Below, piece by piece: positions 1 to 7,578 of a stretch of 12,289 bases of DNA (positions are counted from its first letter, which is position 1; each line of letters begins with the position of its first letter). Below the pieces are notes generated by a model. The model was not told the origin of the DNA. It did not search any database and saw only the letters and a program-made list of their open reading frames with translations. Source of the DNA: Clostridia bacterium. GTDB lineage: Bacteria; Bacillota_A; Clostridia; Lachnospirales; Lachnospiraceae. The DNA lies in contig JAAYYM010000014.1 in NCBI GenBank assembly GCA_012515365.1, forward strand, positions 1 through 12,289, given 5' to 3'. The translations under genes and the position numbers were made by a program.

Positions 1-77
1 ACACTTAAATCGAATTATGTCAAGTCATGCTCTGCACCGCAAAGACACATATCAATAACTTCAACATATTTCATATC

Positions 78-2234
78 CTATACTTCGAAGCGTCTCATAT
101 TCTCGTCAAGTGTTTTTGCTTTGTCATTCAGCTGACCTGCCTCGCCTGCCAGATTTTCAACTTTTGACAGCTGGGTATTGATGGAATCAGATACATTGAT
201 TGTAGCTGCTGCCGCCTCCTCTGAAATGGCTGAGATACAAGTAATGGAATCAAAGATTTTATCTTTGTCCTGAAGCATTCCATTTACATTCTGTGAAATG
301 CCTTCGAGTCCATCCACCAGCTCCTCAACACAATTGGTTATATCATTAAACATTTCTGTTGTTTCACCCAATACCTTTGTCTGCTCATCCAAGAATACAT
401 TGGTCTTCTCAGCATAGGAAGAGGCACTTTGTGTTGTTGCACGGATGTTGTTAAGGATGCCATAAATCTCATTACCTGCTGTCTGTGACTGATCTGCAAG
501 CTTACGGATTTCCTCCGCAACTACCGCAAATCCACGTCCCTGATTACCTGCTCTTGCTGCTTCGATCGATGCATTCAATGAAAGAAGGCTTGTCTGTTCT
601 GCAATTGCATTAATGGCTTCAATAATTCCTCCGATATGATCCGACTGTGTCACAACCAGCTGGATTTCCTTAATCAGCTGTTCCACTATCTCTGTTGTGG
701 CTTCTGATTTTTCATTTAGCTTTCCGATCGAGCTCTGACCCATTTTTGTCGTTGTAATGGTCTTATCCACGGTTTCATTCATTCTCTGTGTGCTGCCGGA
801 TACATCATCCATTTTAACAGAGAAATCAGACATCTGATTTGCGCAAGTCTCTGTTTCTTTTGCTTGAGAATTAACACCTCTGTTAACTTCATCAACGGAT
901 GAAGTTACATCCTGCATTGCTTTAAAGATTGTATTTGAGAAATCTGCTACTTCGATTGCAGATCTGTTTACATCATTTCCAAATGTTCTCATTTCTACCA
1001 TCAGCTCACGGATGTCACTGACGGTCTTGGTCAAACTATCGGTCAGATAACGCAGTTCATCTGTCCTGTTGGTACTAAAGGTCTGTGTGAAATCACCTTC
1101 TGAAACCTTCTTAAGAGAATTGCATACCCGCTTCAACACTCTGCTGATACCTGATGAAATATAAGTACCACAGGAAAGTGCCACAGCAGCTCCGATGATT
1201 ACAAGTATGATGGTCAGATTACGAATGCCATCCATGCTCTTTGTCAGATTCTTAAGTGGAATCAATGTACAGATCTGTATACCTGTACTGCCAACCGGCA
1301 TATTTACAAATAAATAGTTTGCACCATTATAGCTGACCTGTGCTGAATACATCGCATCTGAATCTACTGCCTTACTAAAAAACTCCTGATCCGCAAAAAT
1401 TGTTTTACCATCTTCTAGCGTCGTAAACGCTTCCTTCTCGTTCTCCCCTGTCTGCTGGATGATAAATTCCTTTTCTCCGGGGATAACCATTGCCGTATAG
1501 GAACCGGTTCCAAAATTCATGGAAGTCAGAGAATTTTTTACATTTTCTATATCCATATCCAAAACAACCAGACCATTCTGTTTCGGGAATGTCTGAAGAT
1601 AGGAGAATGCATAGGAAGAAGGATCACCTAAATATTGCTCATCAATAAATGGATGTGCTCCGATCCAGCCGTTTTTCCCATTTGCAAGGATGGCTGCTTC
1701 CGGTTGTTCAAACAGCTCTGTAAATGCCTCCGGTCGGATGTTTCTTCTTGAACTCTCGGTTTTAGTACTTTGTAAAAATGGGCTTCCGCCTTCTGCTATG
1801 ATATAGTAGTCTGAAAGAAAATCAGAGGCCTTGATATAGTTTTCCAAAGCAAGATACTCTGCATTATAGACTTTTTTACTTTCTGTATTGTTCTTTTTAT
1901 ATAAGAAATCATAATATTTTGTGATTTCTTCATCCGTTGCCAGACCGGATGCTTTTGTCATCATGTCATTGCAGACCATTTCAAAATACCTGCCTGTAGC
2001 CTCCATGGTACTTTCCACACTGGTCTGATATTTTTCAACAACTACCTTTGAGGCAGTGTTATAAGACGCGATTCCGAGGATGATAATCAGAACTACAGGG
2101 ATACAGTAAGCTACCATCATGGAAGTCTTAATACTCGTATAATGCTTTACAGATTTGATCTGCTTTTGATCTTTACTCTTCTTATGTTGATCTGGTCTGC
2201 CAACCTTTTTCTTATCCTTCACGCTGTTCTTCAA
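78..2234 (-). CDS. Methyl-accepting chemotaxis protein (TTG start preferred)
   Basis: Transmembrane chemoreceptor: it senses an extracellular ligand and controls CheA kinase through CheW. Numbered from the preferred TTG start (718 aa): a basic, lysine-rich cytoplasmic tail (1-35), TM1 about 39-57, an extracellular Cache-like sensor about 60-335, TM2 about 339-360, a HAMP domain about 360-410 (SEGDFTQTF region), then a long helical signalling domain. The hairpin tip is unmistakable ([20 protein letters not shown], about 541-560, followed by [20 protein letters not shown]). There is no CheR-tethering pentapeptide; the protein ends NMRRFEV. The reading frame is open upstream to an ATG at 2354, but that ATG has no ribosome binding site and lies upstream of a good sigma-A promoter. 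TTG at 2234 has TAAGGAGG at 8-base spacing. The gene stands alone behind its own promoter. Ligand unknown. Family call certain; start likely. Confidence 0.95.
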   Translation of the reverse strand: MKNSVKDKKKVGRPDQHKKSKDQKQIKSVKHYTSIKTSMMVAYCIPVVLIIILGIASYNTASKVVVEKYQTSVESTMEATGRYFEMVCNDMMTKASGLATDEEITKYYDFLYKKNNTESKKVYNAEYLALENYIKASDFLSDYYIIAEGGSPFLQSTKTESSRRNIRPEAFTELFEQPEAAILANGKNGWIGAHPFIDEQYLGDPSSYAFSYLQTFPKQNGLVVLDMDIENVKNSLTSMNFGTGSYTAMVIPGEKEFIIQQTGENEKEAFTTLEDGKTIFADQEFFSKAVDSDAMYSAQVSYNGANYLFVNMPVGSTGIQICTLIPLKNLTKSMDGIRNLTIILVIIGAAVALSCGTYISSGISRVLKRVCNSLKKVSEGDFTQTFSTNRTDELRYLTDSLTKTVSDIRELMVEMRTFGNDVNRSAIEVADFSNTIFKAMQDVTSSVDEVNRGVNSQAKETETCANQMSDFSVKMDDVSGSTQRMNETVDKTITTTKMGQSSIGKLNEKSEATTEIVEQLIKEIQLVVTQSDHIGGIIEAINAIAEQTSLLSLNASIEAARAGNQGRGFAVVAEEIRKLADQSQTAGNEIYGILNNIRATTQSASSYAEKTNVFLDEQTKVLGETTEMFNDITNCVEELVDGLEGISQNVNGMLQDKDKIFDSITCISAISEEAAAATINVSDSINTQLSKVENLAGEAGQLNDKAKTLDENMRRFEV

Positions 2235-2240
2235 ATTAAT

Positions 2241-2250
2241 ATCCTCCTTA
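2241..2250 (-). promoter_or_regulatory. Ribosome binding site deciding the MCP start
   Basis: Read on the minus strand, TAAGGAGGAT lies 8 bases before the TTG codon at 2234-2232. It is a near-perfect anti-16S match, much better than the site before either upstream in-frame ATG (2327, AGGGG at 4 bases; 2270, AAGGG at 6 bases), and the ATG at 2354 has none. This is the main evidence for a TTG start. Confidence 0.75.
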
Positions 2251-2291
2251 GTAAAAGGTATTGTAACCATCAAACCCTTAGTTACTCTTAT

Positions 2292-2320
2292 AGTATACTT
2301 CAATTTTTTGCTGTTGTAAA
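2292..2320 (-). promoter_or_regulatory. Sigma-A type promoter of the MCP gene
   Basis: On the minus strand, TTTACA (2320-2315) and TATACT (2297-2292) are separated by exactly 17 bases; each box has one mismatch to consensus. Transcription would begin near 2285, about 50 bases before the TTG start. This transcript would exclude the ATGs at 2354 and 2327, which supports the shorter protein. The motif is not the flagellar sigma-D type often found at chemotaxis genes. Confidence 0.65.
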
Positions 2321-2380
2321 CCAACATAATTCCCCTAAAGTCACGGTTTTCCATAGTTACACATGTTTTCCATGAAATTT

Positions 2381-2409
2381 AAAAGCTGGAGTTTTCCACC
2401 CCAGCTTTT
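2381..2409 (-). terminator. Hairpin terminator after the spore coat genes
   Basis: Inverted repeat AAAAGCTGG (2381-2389) and CCAGCTTTT (2401-2409) with an 11-base loop, 29 bases after the CotF-like stop codon. On the minus strand the second arm ends in TTTT followed by AAATTT, so the U tract is short. The hairpin separates the coat genes from the MCP promoter. On the plus strand it ends in five T, so it could act in both directions, although no plus-strand gene needs it here. Confidence 0.65.
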
Positions 2410-2437
2410 TCCTTTTATTCTGCAGCTCTTTTTAGCC

Positions 2438-2686
2438 TTATAAGGCAGAAAACAGGTCTCGCACATGCTCGATCGATTCCTTGCTAGCCTTTTCAGCCGG
2501 TACATAATAAGCCTTTTCTCTTGAAATCTGATATAAGTTTTCCTGAGAAGACTCACAAGAATTACGAAACTGTTTCAATGTCTGTTTTAATTCTTTATTT
2601 TCTGTCTGTGGTATCATCTCTGCATATCGCACTAATTCACCATTGATTCCATTCAACGTATCGGTAACCATTATTTTTTCCTGCAT
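2438..2686 (-). CDS. Short CotF-like spore coat protein
   Basis: 82-aa protein resembling the C-terminal half of the Coat F (CotF) family, a ferritin-like helical fold found in spore coats of Bacilli and Clostridia. Family-like features are the opening QEKIMVTDTLNGINGELVRY, the central LKQTLKQFRNSCESSQENLY, an aromatic-proline step (YYVPAEKAS) and a final short helix. There is no signal peptide, membrane segment or cysteine motif (one Cys only). GGAGGA sits 5 bases before the ATG. It follows the 62-aa gene by 31 bases on the same strand, so the two are probably co-transcribed, and a hairpin terminator follows. The role is inferred to be a minor coat or mother-cell protein. Recognised from memory of the family pattern, not by a search. 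Confidence 0.8.
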   Translation of the reverse strand: MQEKIMVTDTLNGINGELVRYAEMIPQTENKELKQTLKQFRNSCESSQENLYQISREKAYYVPAEKASKESIEHVRDLFSAL

Positions 2687-2717
2687 CGTTGTCCTCCATT
2701 TCTTTCACTGACCACAG

Positions 2718-2906
2718 TTAAAACTGCAGAAAGCTCATAAGCTGTTGTTTGTTTTCCATTGCTGATTTTGCACCCTGTTCAAAGAACTGTCTGATTTCCT
2801 GATCCTCTGCCTCTGCCGCATAGTCCTGCAGCTTGCCATGTGTTGTATCAAATCCTCCGATCAGATGCCTTAAATTCTGTAATTCCAATTCTGATAATCC
2901 AGCCAT
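2718..2906 (-). CDS. Small spore coat-like protein, N-terminal CotF-type half
   Basis: 62-aa acidic, fully helical protein beginning MAGLSELELQNLRHLIGG. This N-terminal pattern (LSExELQNLRHLIGG, then an amphipathic helix with a QYA/DYAAEA-type stretch and an FEQGAKSA segment) occurs in small CotF-related proteins of Clostridia, which are often encoded beside a second CotF-like gene, as here. AAGGAGG lies 7 bases before the ATG (2920-2914). Together with the 82-aa neighbour it would give roughly the two helical halves of one coat F domain, so a two-subunit arrangement is possible (inference). The site upstream looks like a sporulation promoter rather than a vegetative one. No catalytic motif is visible. 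Confidence 0.72.
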   Translation of the reverse strand: MAGLSELELQNLRHLIGGFDTTHGKLQDYAAEAEDQEIRQFFEQGAKSAMENKQQLMSFLQF

Positions 2907-2919
2907 GCTGATACCTCCT

Positions 2920-2958
2920 TTTCTAGTATGACATTTAAAATATGTGACATACTAGAAA
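2920..2958. repeat. 11-bp-arm palindrome in front of the spore coat genes
   Basis: Perfect inverted repeat TTTCTAGTATG (2920-2930) and CATACTAGAAA (2948-2958) around a 17-base A/T-rich centre. It lies between the exporter permease stop and the 62-aa coat gene. Its proximal arm ends where the AAGGAGG ribosome binding site begins, and its centre contains a possible sigma-K -10 box. It could be an operator or an RNA hairpin beside the ribosome binding site. It lacks a following U tract on the minus strand, so it is a poor terminator for the exporter operon. Confidence 0.7.
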
Positions 2959-2962
2959 TAGT
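2936..2962 (-). promoter_or_regulatory. Possible sigma-K (sporulation) promoter
   Basis: On the minus strand, AC (2962-2961), then 16 bases, then CATATTTTA (2944-2936), which fits the AC-N16/17-CATANNNTA pattern of mother-cell sigma-K promoters. Transcription would begin near 2930. Expression of CotF-type genes late in the mother cell agrees with this. The motif is short and could occur by chance. No good sigma-A promoter was seen in the same gap. Confidence 0.4.
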
Positions 2963-2990
2963 CTGTACGAAAACAAAAAAATTATGCTTA

Positions 2991-5285
2991 TTATTCGACA
3001 CCCTTTAGTGCATCTACCATATTAATGGTATTGACCTTGGCTGATAAGATCAGATTGACTCCGATTGAAACCGCAAATGTACCGATGATCGACCAGACAT
3101 AAGAGCCAAATGATACGATCGGGATCAGATCCATCGTGTCAGGCAGTGTCTGACAGATCCCGACTAACAACAAATTACCAATCGGGACACCGACTAAAAC
3201 ACCAAGTGTCGTAATCCAGAAATTCTGTTTCAATAAAATCCCTCTGATTTTGGAGGACTTAAATCCAAGTACCTTTAGTGTCGCAATCTCCCTGGTTTTT
3301 TCTACAAAAGAAAGAACACCCAGATTATAAAGAACAACTACTCCAAGAATAACTGCTCCTGCTATCATCATTGCGATCATGATATTCATCATTTCCATAC
3401 TTGCAGCGAACGCCTGCCGCATATCCTGAATGCTCATAACCGTTTGTATCTCATCCTTATCAACCAGTGAATCAGGAGCTGTTTTATTTGTTAAAACTGC
3501 TGTTGGACGAAAGGTATGTTCTAAATGTTCAAATGTCTGCCTGTACATGGTAATCCCCTGTACAGAAGGATCTCTGTAAAGTGCTGTCACTCTGGTTCTC
3601 TCCCACTCGTCCTCACCAACGATATGCCACTGTACATAATCTCCACATTTGACCGAAAGACTGTCTGCCATCTTCTGCGTCATGGAAATTCCTCTATCAC
3701 TAAGCCTGATAGATTCCAGATTAACGCCCTGATAGTGCATATAGTTTCCGGTATCAAGTACAGTCAATGTACCGGTCTTTCGTTTGTCATCTGTCATAAA
3801 TTCAATCGCACTTTCCTGTATCATCTGCCCTCTGAATTTATTTGCATAATCCTGTGTTGTATAGTAATCAGCCTCCGGCGCCATCAAAATCTTTGTCCGT
3901 GCTGTCATCAGGTCATCATACATCCAGTTCATCATGCCAAAGATGGAATCATAGCAGCCAAGAGCACCGATCATCAGCATCATACAGCCACAGACACCTA
4001 CCACACCCATAAGCGTTCTTACTTTATTACGTAAAATATCGCGCAGATTCCACTGCGTGGAAAAACTCATTTTCAGCCAGACACTGCTTTTTTCCAGTGC
4101 GGTGTGCACCATTTTCTTAGGTACTGCCGGTTTTAATGTAATTGCCGGTGGATCATTTAATTCTTTTCTACATGCCATAAAGCTGACAAAGGTAGAAACA
4201 ACAACCGCAAGAATGATGGCTGTAATACTCTCTGCTGAAACTGCAGGTGCCAGATCCGGAATGATATAAGCACCCTTAAAAGCACCAAAAATAATATCCG
4301 GCATTGTATAATATCCGACTACCGCACCCATAATGCTTCCCACAAGGCTGATAAAAAAACCATAGGATACATAATGAAAGGTAATCACTCTTTTGCTAAA
4401 ACCTAAGGCCTTTAATGTACCAATCTGAATTCTTTGATTGGCAGTCATTCTGGTCATCGTAGTAACAATTCCAAGGACTGCGATCAATAGAAATACGATT
4501 GAAAACATCATTCCCATTGCCTCATGCTGCTTCATTTCTGCGTCAAATGTCGCATAGCTTTCATTTTGATCACGATCAGTTACGACTACACTTTCACGGT
4601 CGATCTGTTTCTTGATTCTATTTTTCAGATTTCTCATTTCTGCATCTGTCTGTGTCTGTGTGTCTACAAGAATCTGATTGTAAATAAGCTGTTCAAAAGG
4701 ATACTGTCTGATAGAGCAGATGACATATCCATAATTCGCATAATTTGGCATGACCGTTTCTTCTGCTGTCAGATAATAAGCATGCTCCGGATGTCTGATA
4801 TATCCTCTGATGATTCCGGTCATATCAGTTCCCTTCAGTCTGATCGTTGCAGTATCTCCGATCGCCAAATGATTGGCTTTTGCGAAATACTCCTCCATCC
4901 AAAATCCATCCTTATTTTCTTCAAATTCCTCTCCCTCTAAAAGATCGATCTGAGAAATTTCATTTTTTTCCGTAAAGATGGTTTCCATTGAGTGCTTCAC
5001 GCCATTTAGTTCGATATCGCCATCAAGTGAAAGTCTTCGCTCTACCTGATTTACACCCTGAAGCTTTTCAATCTGCTTTGCTTCCTCTTCGGAAAAGCCC
5101 TCACCATTCAGCCAAAGATCCGCCAGATTACAGCGGTCATAGTACTTTGCTGCTGCAAGAAATCCACCGGTACTTTCTGCATTGATTCCCACAAAGATCC
5201 AAATGCCAAGAAAGGACATCAGAAAAATCGATATGAATTGAATCCGATTCACCCAAAGATCACGTAATAGTTTTCGAAATAACAT
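2991..5285 (-). CDS. ABC exporter permease, duplicated FtsX-type (MacB-like fold)
   Basis: Membrane subunit of a type VII (MacB/FtsX-like) ABC system. In the 765-residue numbering (from GTG at 5288) eight membrane segments are visible: 15-36, 259-282, 303-327, 354-372, 424-447, 634-661, 690-712 and 728-750. They form two FtsX units, each one helix, a large extracellular domain (37-255; 450-630) and three helices. The matching motifs TLKALGF (291-297) and TLKVLGF (670-676) sit at equivalent places after each unit's second helix, as expected for the segment contacting the ATPase. ATG at 5285 shares its A with the ATPase stop (TGATG), indicating translational coupling; GTG at 5288 is also possible. 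GAGGTG lies 8 bases before the ATG. The substrate cannot be told. It works with the ATPase and adaptor encoded upstream. Confidence 0.93.
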   Translation of the reverse strand: MLFRKLLRDLWVNRIQFISIFLMSFLGIWIFVGINAESTGGFLAAAKYYDRCNLADLWLNGEGFSEEEAKQIEKLQGVNQVERRLSLDGDIELNGVKHSMETIFTEKNEISQIDLLEGEEFEENKDGFWMEEYFAKANHLAIGDTATIRLKGTDMTGIIRGYIRHPEHAYYLTAEETVMPNYANYGYVICSIRQYPFEQLIYNQILVDTQTQTDAEMRNLKNRIKKQIDRESVVVTDRDQNESYATFDAEMKQHEAMGMMFSIVFLLIAVLGIVTTMTRMTANQRIQIGTLKALGFSKRVITFHYVSYGFFISLVGSIMGAVVGYYTMPDIIFGAFKGAYIIPDLAPAVSAESITAIILAVVVSTFVSFMACRKELNDPPAITLKPAVPKKMVHTALEKSSVWLKMSFSTQWNLRDILRNKVRTLMGVVGVCGCMMLMIGALGCYDSIFGMMNWMYDDLMTARTKILMAPEADYYTTQDYANKFRGQMIQESAIEFMTDDKRKTGTLTVLDTGNYMHYQGVNLESIRLSDRGISMTQKMADSLSVKCGDYVQWHIVGEDEWERTRVTALYRDPSVQGITMYRQTFEHLEHTFRPTAVLTNKTAPDSLVDKDEIQTVMSIQDMRQAFAASMEMMNIMIAMMIAGAVILGVVVLYNLGVLSFVEKTREIATLKVLGFKSSKIRGILLKQNFWITTLGVLVGVPIGNLLLVGICQTLPDTMDLIPIVSFGSYVWSIIGTFAVSIGVNLILSAKVNTINMVDALKGVE

Positions 5286-5989
5286 CACCAGCTCACCTCA
5301 TTTGCACTAATAGGTGATTCATTCTCAACAATGCTCTGAATGCCCCCATTCTTGACTCTGATCACACGATCTGCGATATCTGCGAAAAAACTGTTATGTG
5401 TAACCATAATAACTGTTTTCTTTCGTTCCTTGCTCATCTTTTGTAAAAGGACAAGAACATCCCGTCCTGTTTCCGTATCAAGTGCTCCTGTCGGCTCATC
5501 ACATAATAGCAGTCTTGGATTCTTTGCCAGTGCACGGGCAATCGAAGTACGCTGTTGTTCACCACCGGAAAGCTGTGCCGGAAACTGATGCATATGATCC
5601 GCCAGTCCAACACTTGCAAGTGCCTCTTTAGGATCTAGGGTGTCCTTTTCTATATCTTTCATCAATGCAACATTTTCATAGGCCGTCAGCGTCGGAATCA
5701 AGTTATAAAACTGAAACACGACACCCACATTTTTAGCACGGTATTCTGTCAGTTGATTATCACTAAAGGTCGTCAGATCCTGATCATCAAACATGATTTT
5801 TCCGGAGGTTGCAAAGTCCATTCCTCCAAGCAGATTCAACAGTGTGCTCTTACCTGCTCCGGATGGTCCCAGGATTACGACCATTTCTCCTTCGTAAATA
5901 GTAAGATTGGCATCCTTAAGTGCAAAAAAAGTACGATCGCCTCTTTGATATTCCTTTGATACATTTTGAAATTCAATTAATGGATTCAT
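5285..5989 (-). CDS. ABC transporter ATP-binding protein, MacB/LolD-type
   Basis: 234-aa nucleotide-binding subunit, full length for this class. It has an aromatic A-loop region (FFALKD), Walker A GPSGAGKST (41-49), Q-loop Gln93 (VVFQFYNLIPTLT, the usual LolD/MacB form), signature LSGGEQQR (140-147), Walker B LLLCDE (160-165, catalytic Glu165), D-loop GALD and H-loop His198. All catalytic residues are present. It ends in a short acidic tail overlapping the permease start. AGGGGAG precedes the ATG, and 14 bases separate it from the adaptor stop codon. It powers the FtsX-type permease, probably by mechanotransmission rather than substrate passage through a channel (known for MacB/LolCDE; inferred here). 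Confidence 0.96.
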   Translation of the reverse strand: MNPLIEFQNVSKEYQRGDRTFFALKDANLTIYEGEMVVILGPSGAGKSTLLNLLGGMDFATSGKIMFDDQDLTTFSDNQLTEYRAKNVGVVFQFYNLIPTLTAYENVALMKDIEKDTLDPKEALASVGLADHMHQFPAQLSGGEQQRTSIARALAKNPRLLLCDEPTGALDTETGRDVLVLLQKMSKERKKTVIMVTHNSFFADIADRVIRVKNGGIQSIVENESPISANEVSW

Positions 5990-6003
5990 AGATGCTCCCC
6001 TTT

Positions 6004-7443
6004 CTAATAGGATGCTTTTTGACCAACTGCATCATCGGTTATGGCATCTGTTATAACAACATCCTGCTCTGCAAGTCCATTCTTGATTTCGATGTACTCT
6101 CCGGATTCAATGCCTGTTTCCACATACTTTTTGACAATGATTCCATTCACGATTGCATAGCAGTAATCTCCCTGATCATCACTGTAAAACGCAGTGACCG
6201 GCAGAAGCAGTGCATTCTCATTTTCATGTGCATGGATCACAACATCTGCTTCGAGTCCTAATATAATGCCATCATCCGGCTGATCAACATGTACCGAAAC
6301 GATAACTTTGGCTTTATCTGTACCATCCTTAACAGCCAGACGTTTAATTTCACTCACAGTGCCTGCATATGTACTCCCTGCTATATTAATATCTGCTTTC
6401 TGACCTTCCTCCACTTTTGCAATGTCATACTTTGATAATTCCACATCTACCTTGACAGAGTCTGTACTTTCCACGGTAAAAAGAGGAGTCCCCTTATTGA
6501 CCACAGCTCCCTTTTCCACATGAACCGATGTAACAATTCCATTTTCAAGTGCCAGCACGCCATCTGCTGCCTTCTGTAAGGTTTCCTGCAGATTATCAGC
6601 ACTAAGTTCCGTGATTTCATGAGTTTTCTGTATTTGTTTTTTCTGTTCTTCATTCAGGATCTGACCTTCTGCAGTTGCGGCATCTGTAACTGCCTGCGTC
6701 CAGTTTCTGCTTATATCTTCCATCAGATTTGCATCATAGGTAAGGTGTGCATTTTCTGATGGTGTCAGCTGTCCATTTGGCAGCGCTGCCAGCTCTTTTT
6801 GTAAAGAAGCAACATCGACACCCAGATCTGCTACTTCCTTTGCCAGCTTTCGATATTCTTCTGAATTATGATCTTCCATTTTTGCCAGTGCTGCAGTTTT
6901 TTCTGCAGACTGTTTCGTCTTATCTGCAATCGATTTCTGCAGACTGTCTGACTGGCATTTGATCTGATAGCTCTCTGTATACTGATCTTGATTTACATAA
7001 TTTGAATCTGCGCGACTCCATGCATACAATAGCTTATATGCTTCCTCATCTGCGTTTGCTTTTGCATATTTAGCAGCATTTTTACTGCTTTCCTGTATTT
7101 TGGCTTTCATTCCGCTTTCACTGGCTTCTACCTGCAAAATAGCCTCCGTATAAGCCTTTTCCAGATCATATGTATCATAGGTAAGTAAAGCTGCATCCTT
7201 TGATACTTCATCTCCCACCTGCAGATCAACCTGAGAAACCGGTGCTGTAACCTGTGCATAATAGGTGATTTCGCGTTCTCCCTTCACAGTCCCATCTGTA
7301 TCAACTGCCTCTGAAATCGAACCGTATACCGCCTGTTCTGTCTGATAAACCTTCCCTTTTCCTGCAAATCCTGCGTAGAAGATAACGCATCCTACTAATC
7401 CAACACCCACAGCCGCAAGAATCAATGCTTTTTTCGTACTCAT
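6004..7443 (-). CDS. Membrane-fusion (HlyD/MacA-like) adaptor of the exporter
   Basis: 479-aa adaptor anchored by one N-terminal helix (ALILAAVGVGLVGCVIFYAG). In numbering from the upstream ATG at 7449: first half-lipoyl and barrel strand about 40-92 (APVSQVDLQVGDEVSKDAAL), a long, interrupted coiled coil about 93-295, second half-lipoyl 298-330 (NGIVTSVHVEKGAVVNKGTP), beta-barrel about 330-395 and a membrane-proximal domain to the end. This is the order seen in MacA/YknX-type proteins, which in Gram-positives pair with a LolD-type ATPase and FtsX permease. Two ATGs compete: AGGAGG lies 1 base before ATG 7449 but 7 bases before ATG 7443, so 7443 is chosen. It is the first gene of the operon, behind a riboswitch-like leader with a terminator. 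Substrate unknown. Confidence 0.93.
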   Translation of the reverse strand: MSTKKALILAAVGVGLVGCVIFYAGFAGKGKVYQTEQAVYGSISEAVDTDGTVKGEREITYYAQVTAPVSQVDLQVGDEVSKDAALLTYDTYDLEKAYTEAILQVEASESGMKAKIQESSKNAAKYAKANADEEAYKLLYAWSRADSNYVNQDQYTESYQIKCQSDSLQKSIADKTKQSAEKTAALAKMEDHNSEEYRKLAKEVADLGVDVASLQKELAALPNGQLTPSENAHLTYDANLMEDISRNWTQAVTDAATAEGQILNEEQKKQIQKTHEITELSADNLQETLQKAADGVLALENGIVTSVHVEKGAVVNKGTPLFTVESTDSVKVDVELSKYDIAKVEEGQKADINIAGSTYAGTVSEIKRLAVKDGTDKAKVIVSVHVDQPDDGIILGLEADVVIHAHENENALLLPVTAFYSDDQGDYCYAIVNGIIVKKYVETGIESGEYIEIKNGLAEQDVVITDAITDDAVGQKASY

Positions 7444-7505
7444 TCCCATTCCTCCTGATTATGATTATTCATTCAGTTTTGAATCATTCTATTAAATTTT
7501 TTAAT

Positions 7506-7551
7506 AAAAAAATCCAAATCATTATGGATTTCCATGCCTGATTTGGATTTT
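7506..7551 (-). terminator. Attenuator-like intrinsic terminator in the exporter leader
   Basis: On the minus strand AAATCCAAATCA (7550-7539) pairs perfectly with TGATTTGGATTT (7521-7510), extendable by one A-T pair. The loop is 17 bases and itself contains ATGG/CCAT. Seven T in a row follow the GGA of the second arm, then ATTAA. It lies about 60 bases before the adaptor start and downstream of the aptamer-like fold, where a riboswitch expression platform is expected. The U tract after a full stem is short, so termination may be partial. Confidence 0.75.
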
Positions 7552-7568
7552 GATAGATTCAAGCATGG
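7532..7568 (-). promoter_or_regulatory. Antiterminator pairing in the exporter leader
   Basis: CCATGCTTGA (7568-7559) can pair over 10 bp, with one U-G, with TCAGGCATGG (7541-7532). The second strand takes three bases of the terminator's 5' arm and most of its loop. The first strand is also the 3' arm of a competing 9-bp hairpin (CAAGTATGG 7582-7574 with CCATGCTTG 7568-7560, loop CTTGT), which in turn consumes the 3' strand of the aptamer P1 helix. The alternatives are mutually exclusive by base counting; their relative stability was not computed. Confidence 0.6.
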
Positions 7569-7578
7569 ACAAGCCATA

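Noticed and set aside
1..30. TTGACA on the minus strand near the left edge (25-20) as a promoter
   Set aside because: The -10 position would fall at or beyond the window edge, so it cannot be judged.
15..74. 19-codon minus-strand frame (MKYVEVIDMCLCGAEHDLT) just after the MCP stop
   Set aside because: No usable ribosome binding site (only AGG two bases before the ATG), no recognised peptide family, and it sits at the window edge; chance is as likely.
2113..2354. Additional 5' coding extension of the MCP up to the ATG at 2354
   Set aside because: It overlaps a good promoter and lacks a ribosome binding site; TTG at 2234 explains the start better.
3525..4034. 169-codon plus-strand open frame inside the permease gene
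   Set aside because: Antisense shadow of a clear transporter gene; the product has no family-like pattern and no ribosome binding site of note.
4524..4940. 138-codon plus-strand open frame inside the permease gene
   Set aside because: Antisense shadow; Cys/Ile-rich composition typical of reverse reading of hydrophobic coding sequence.
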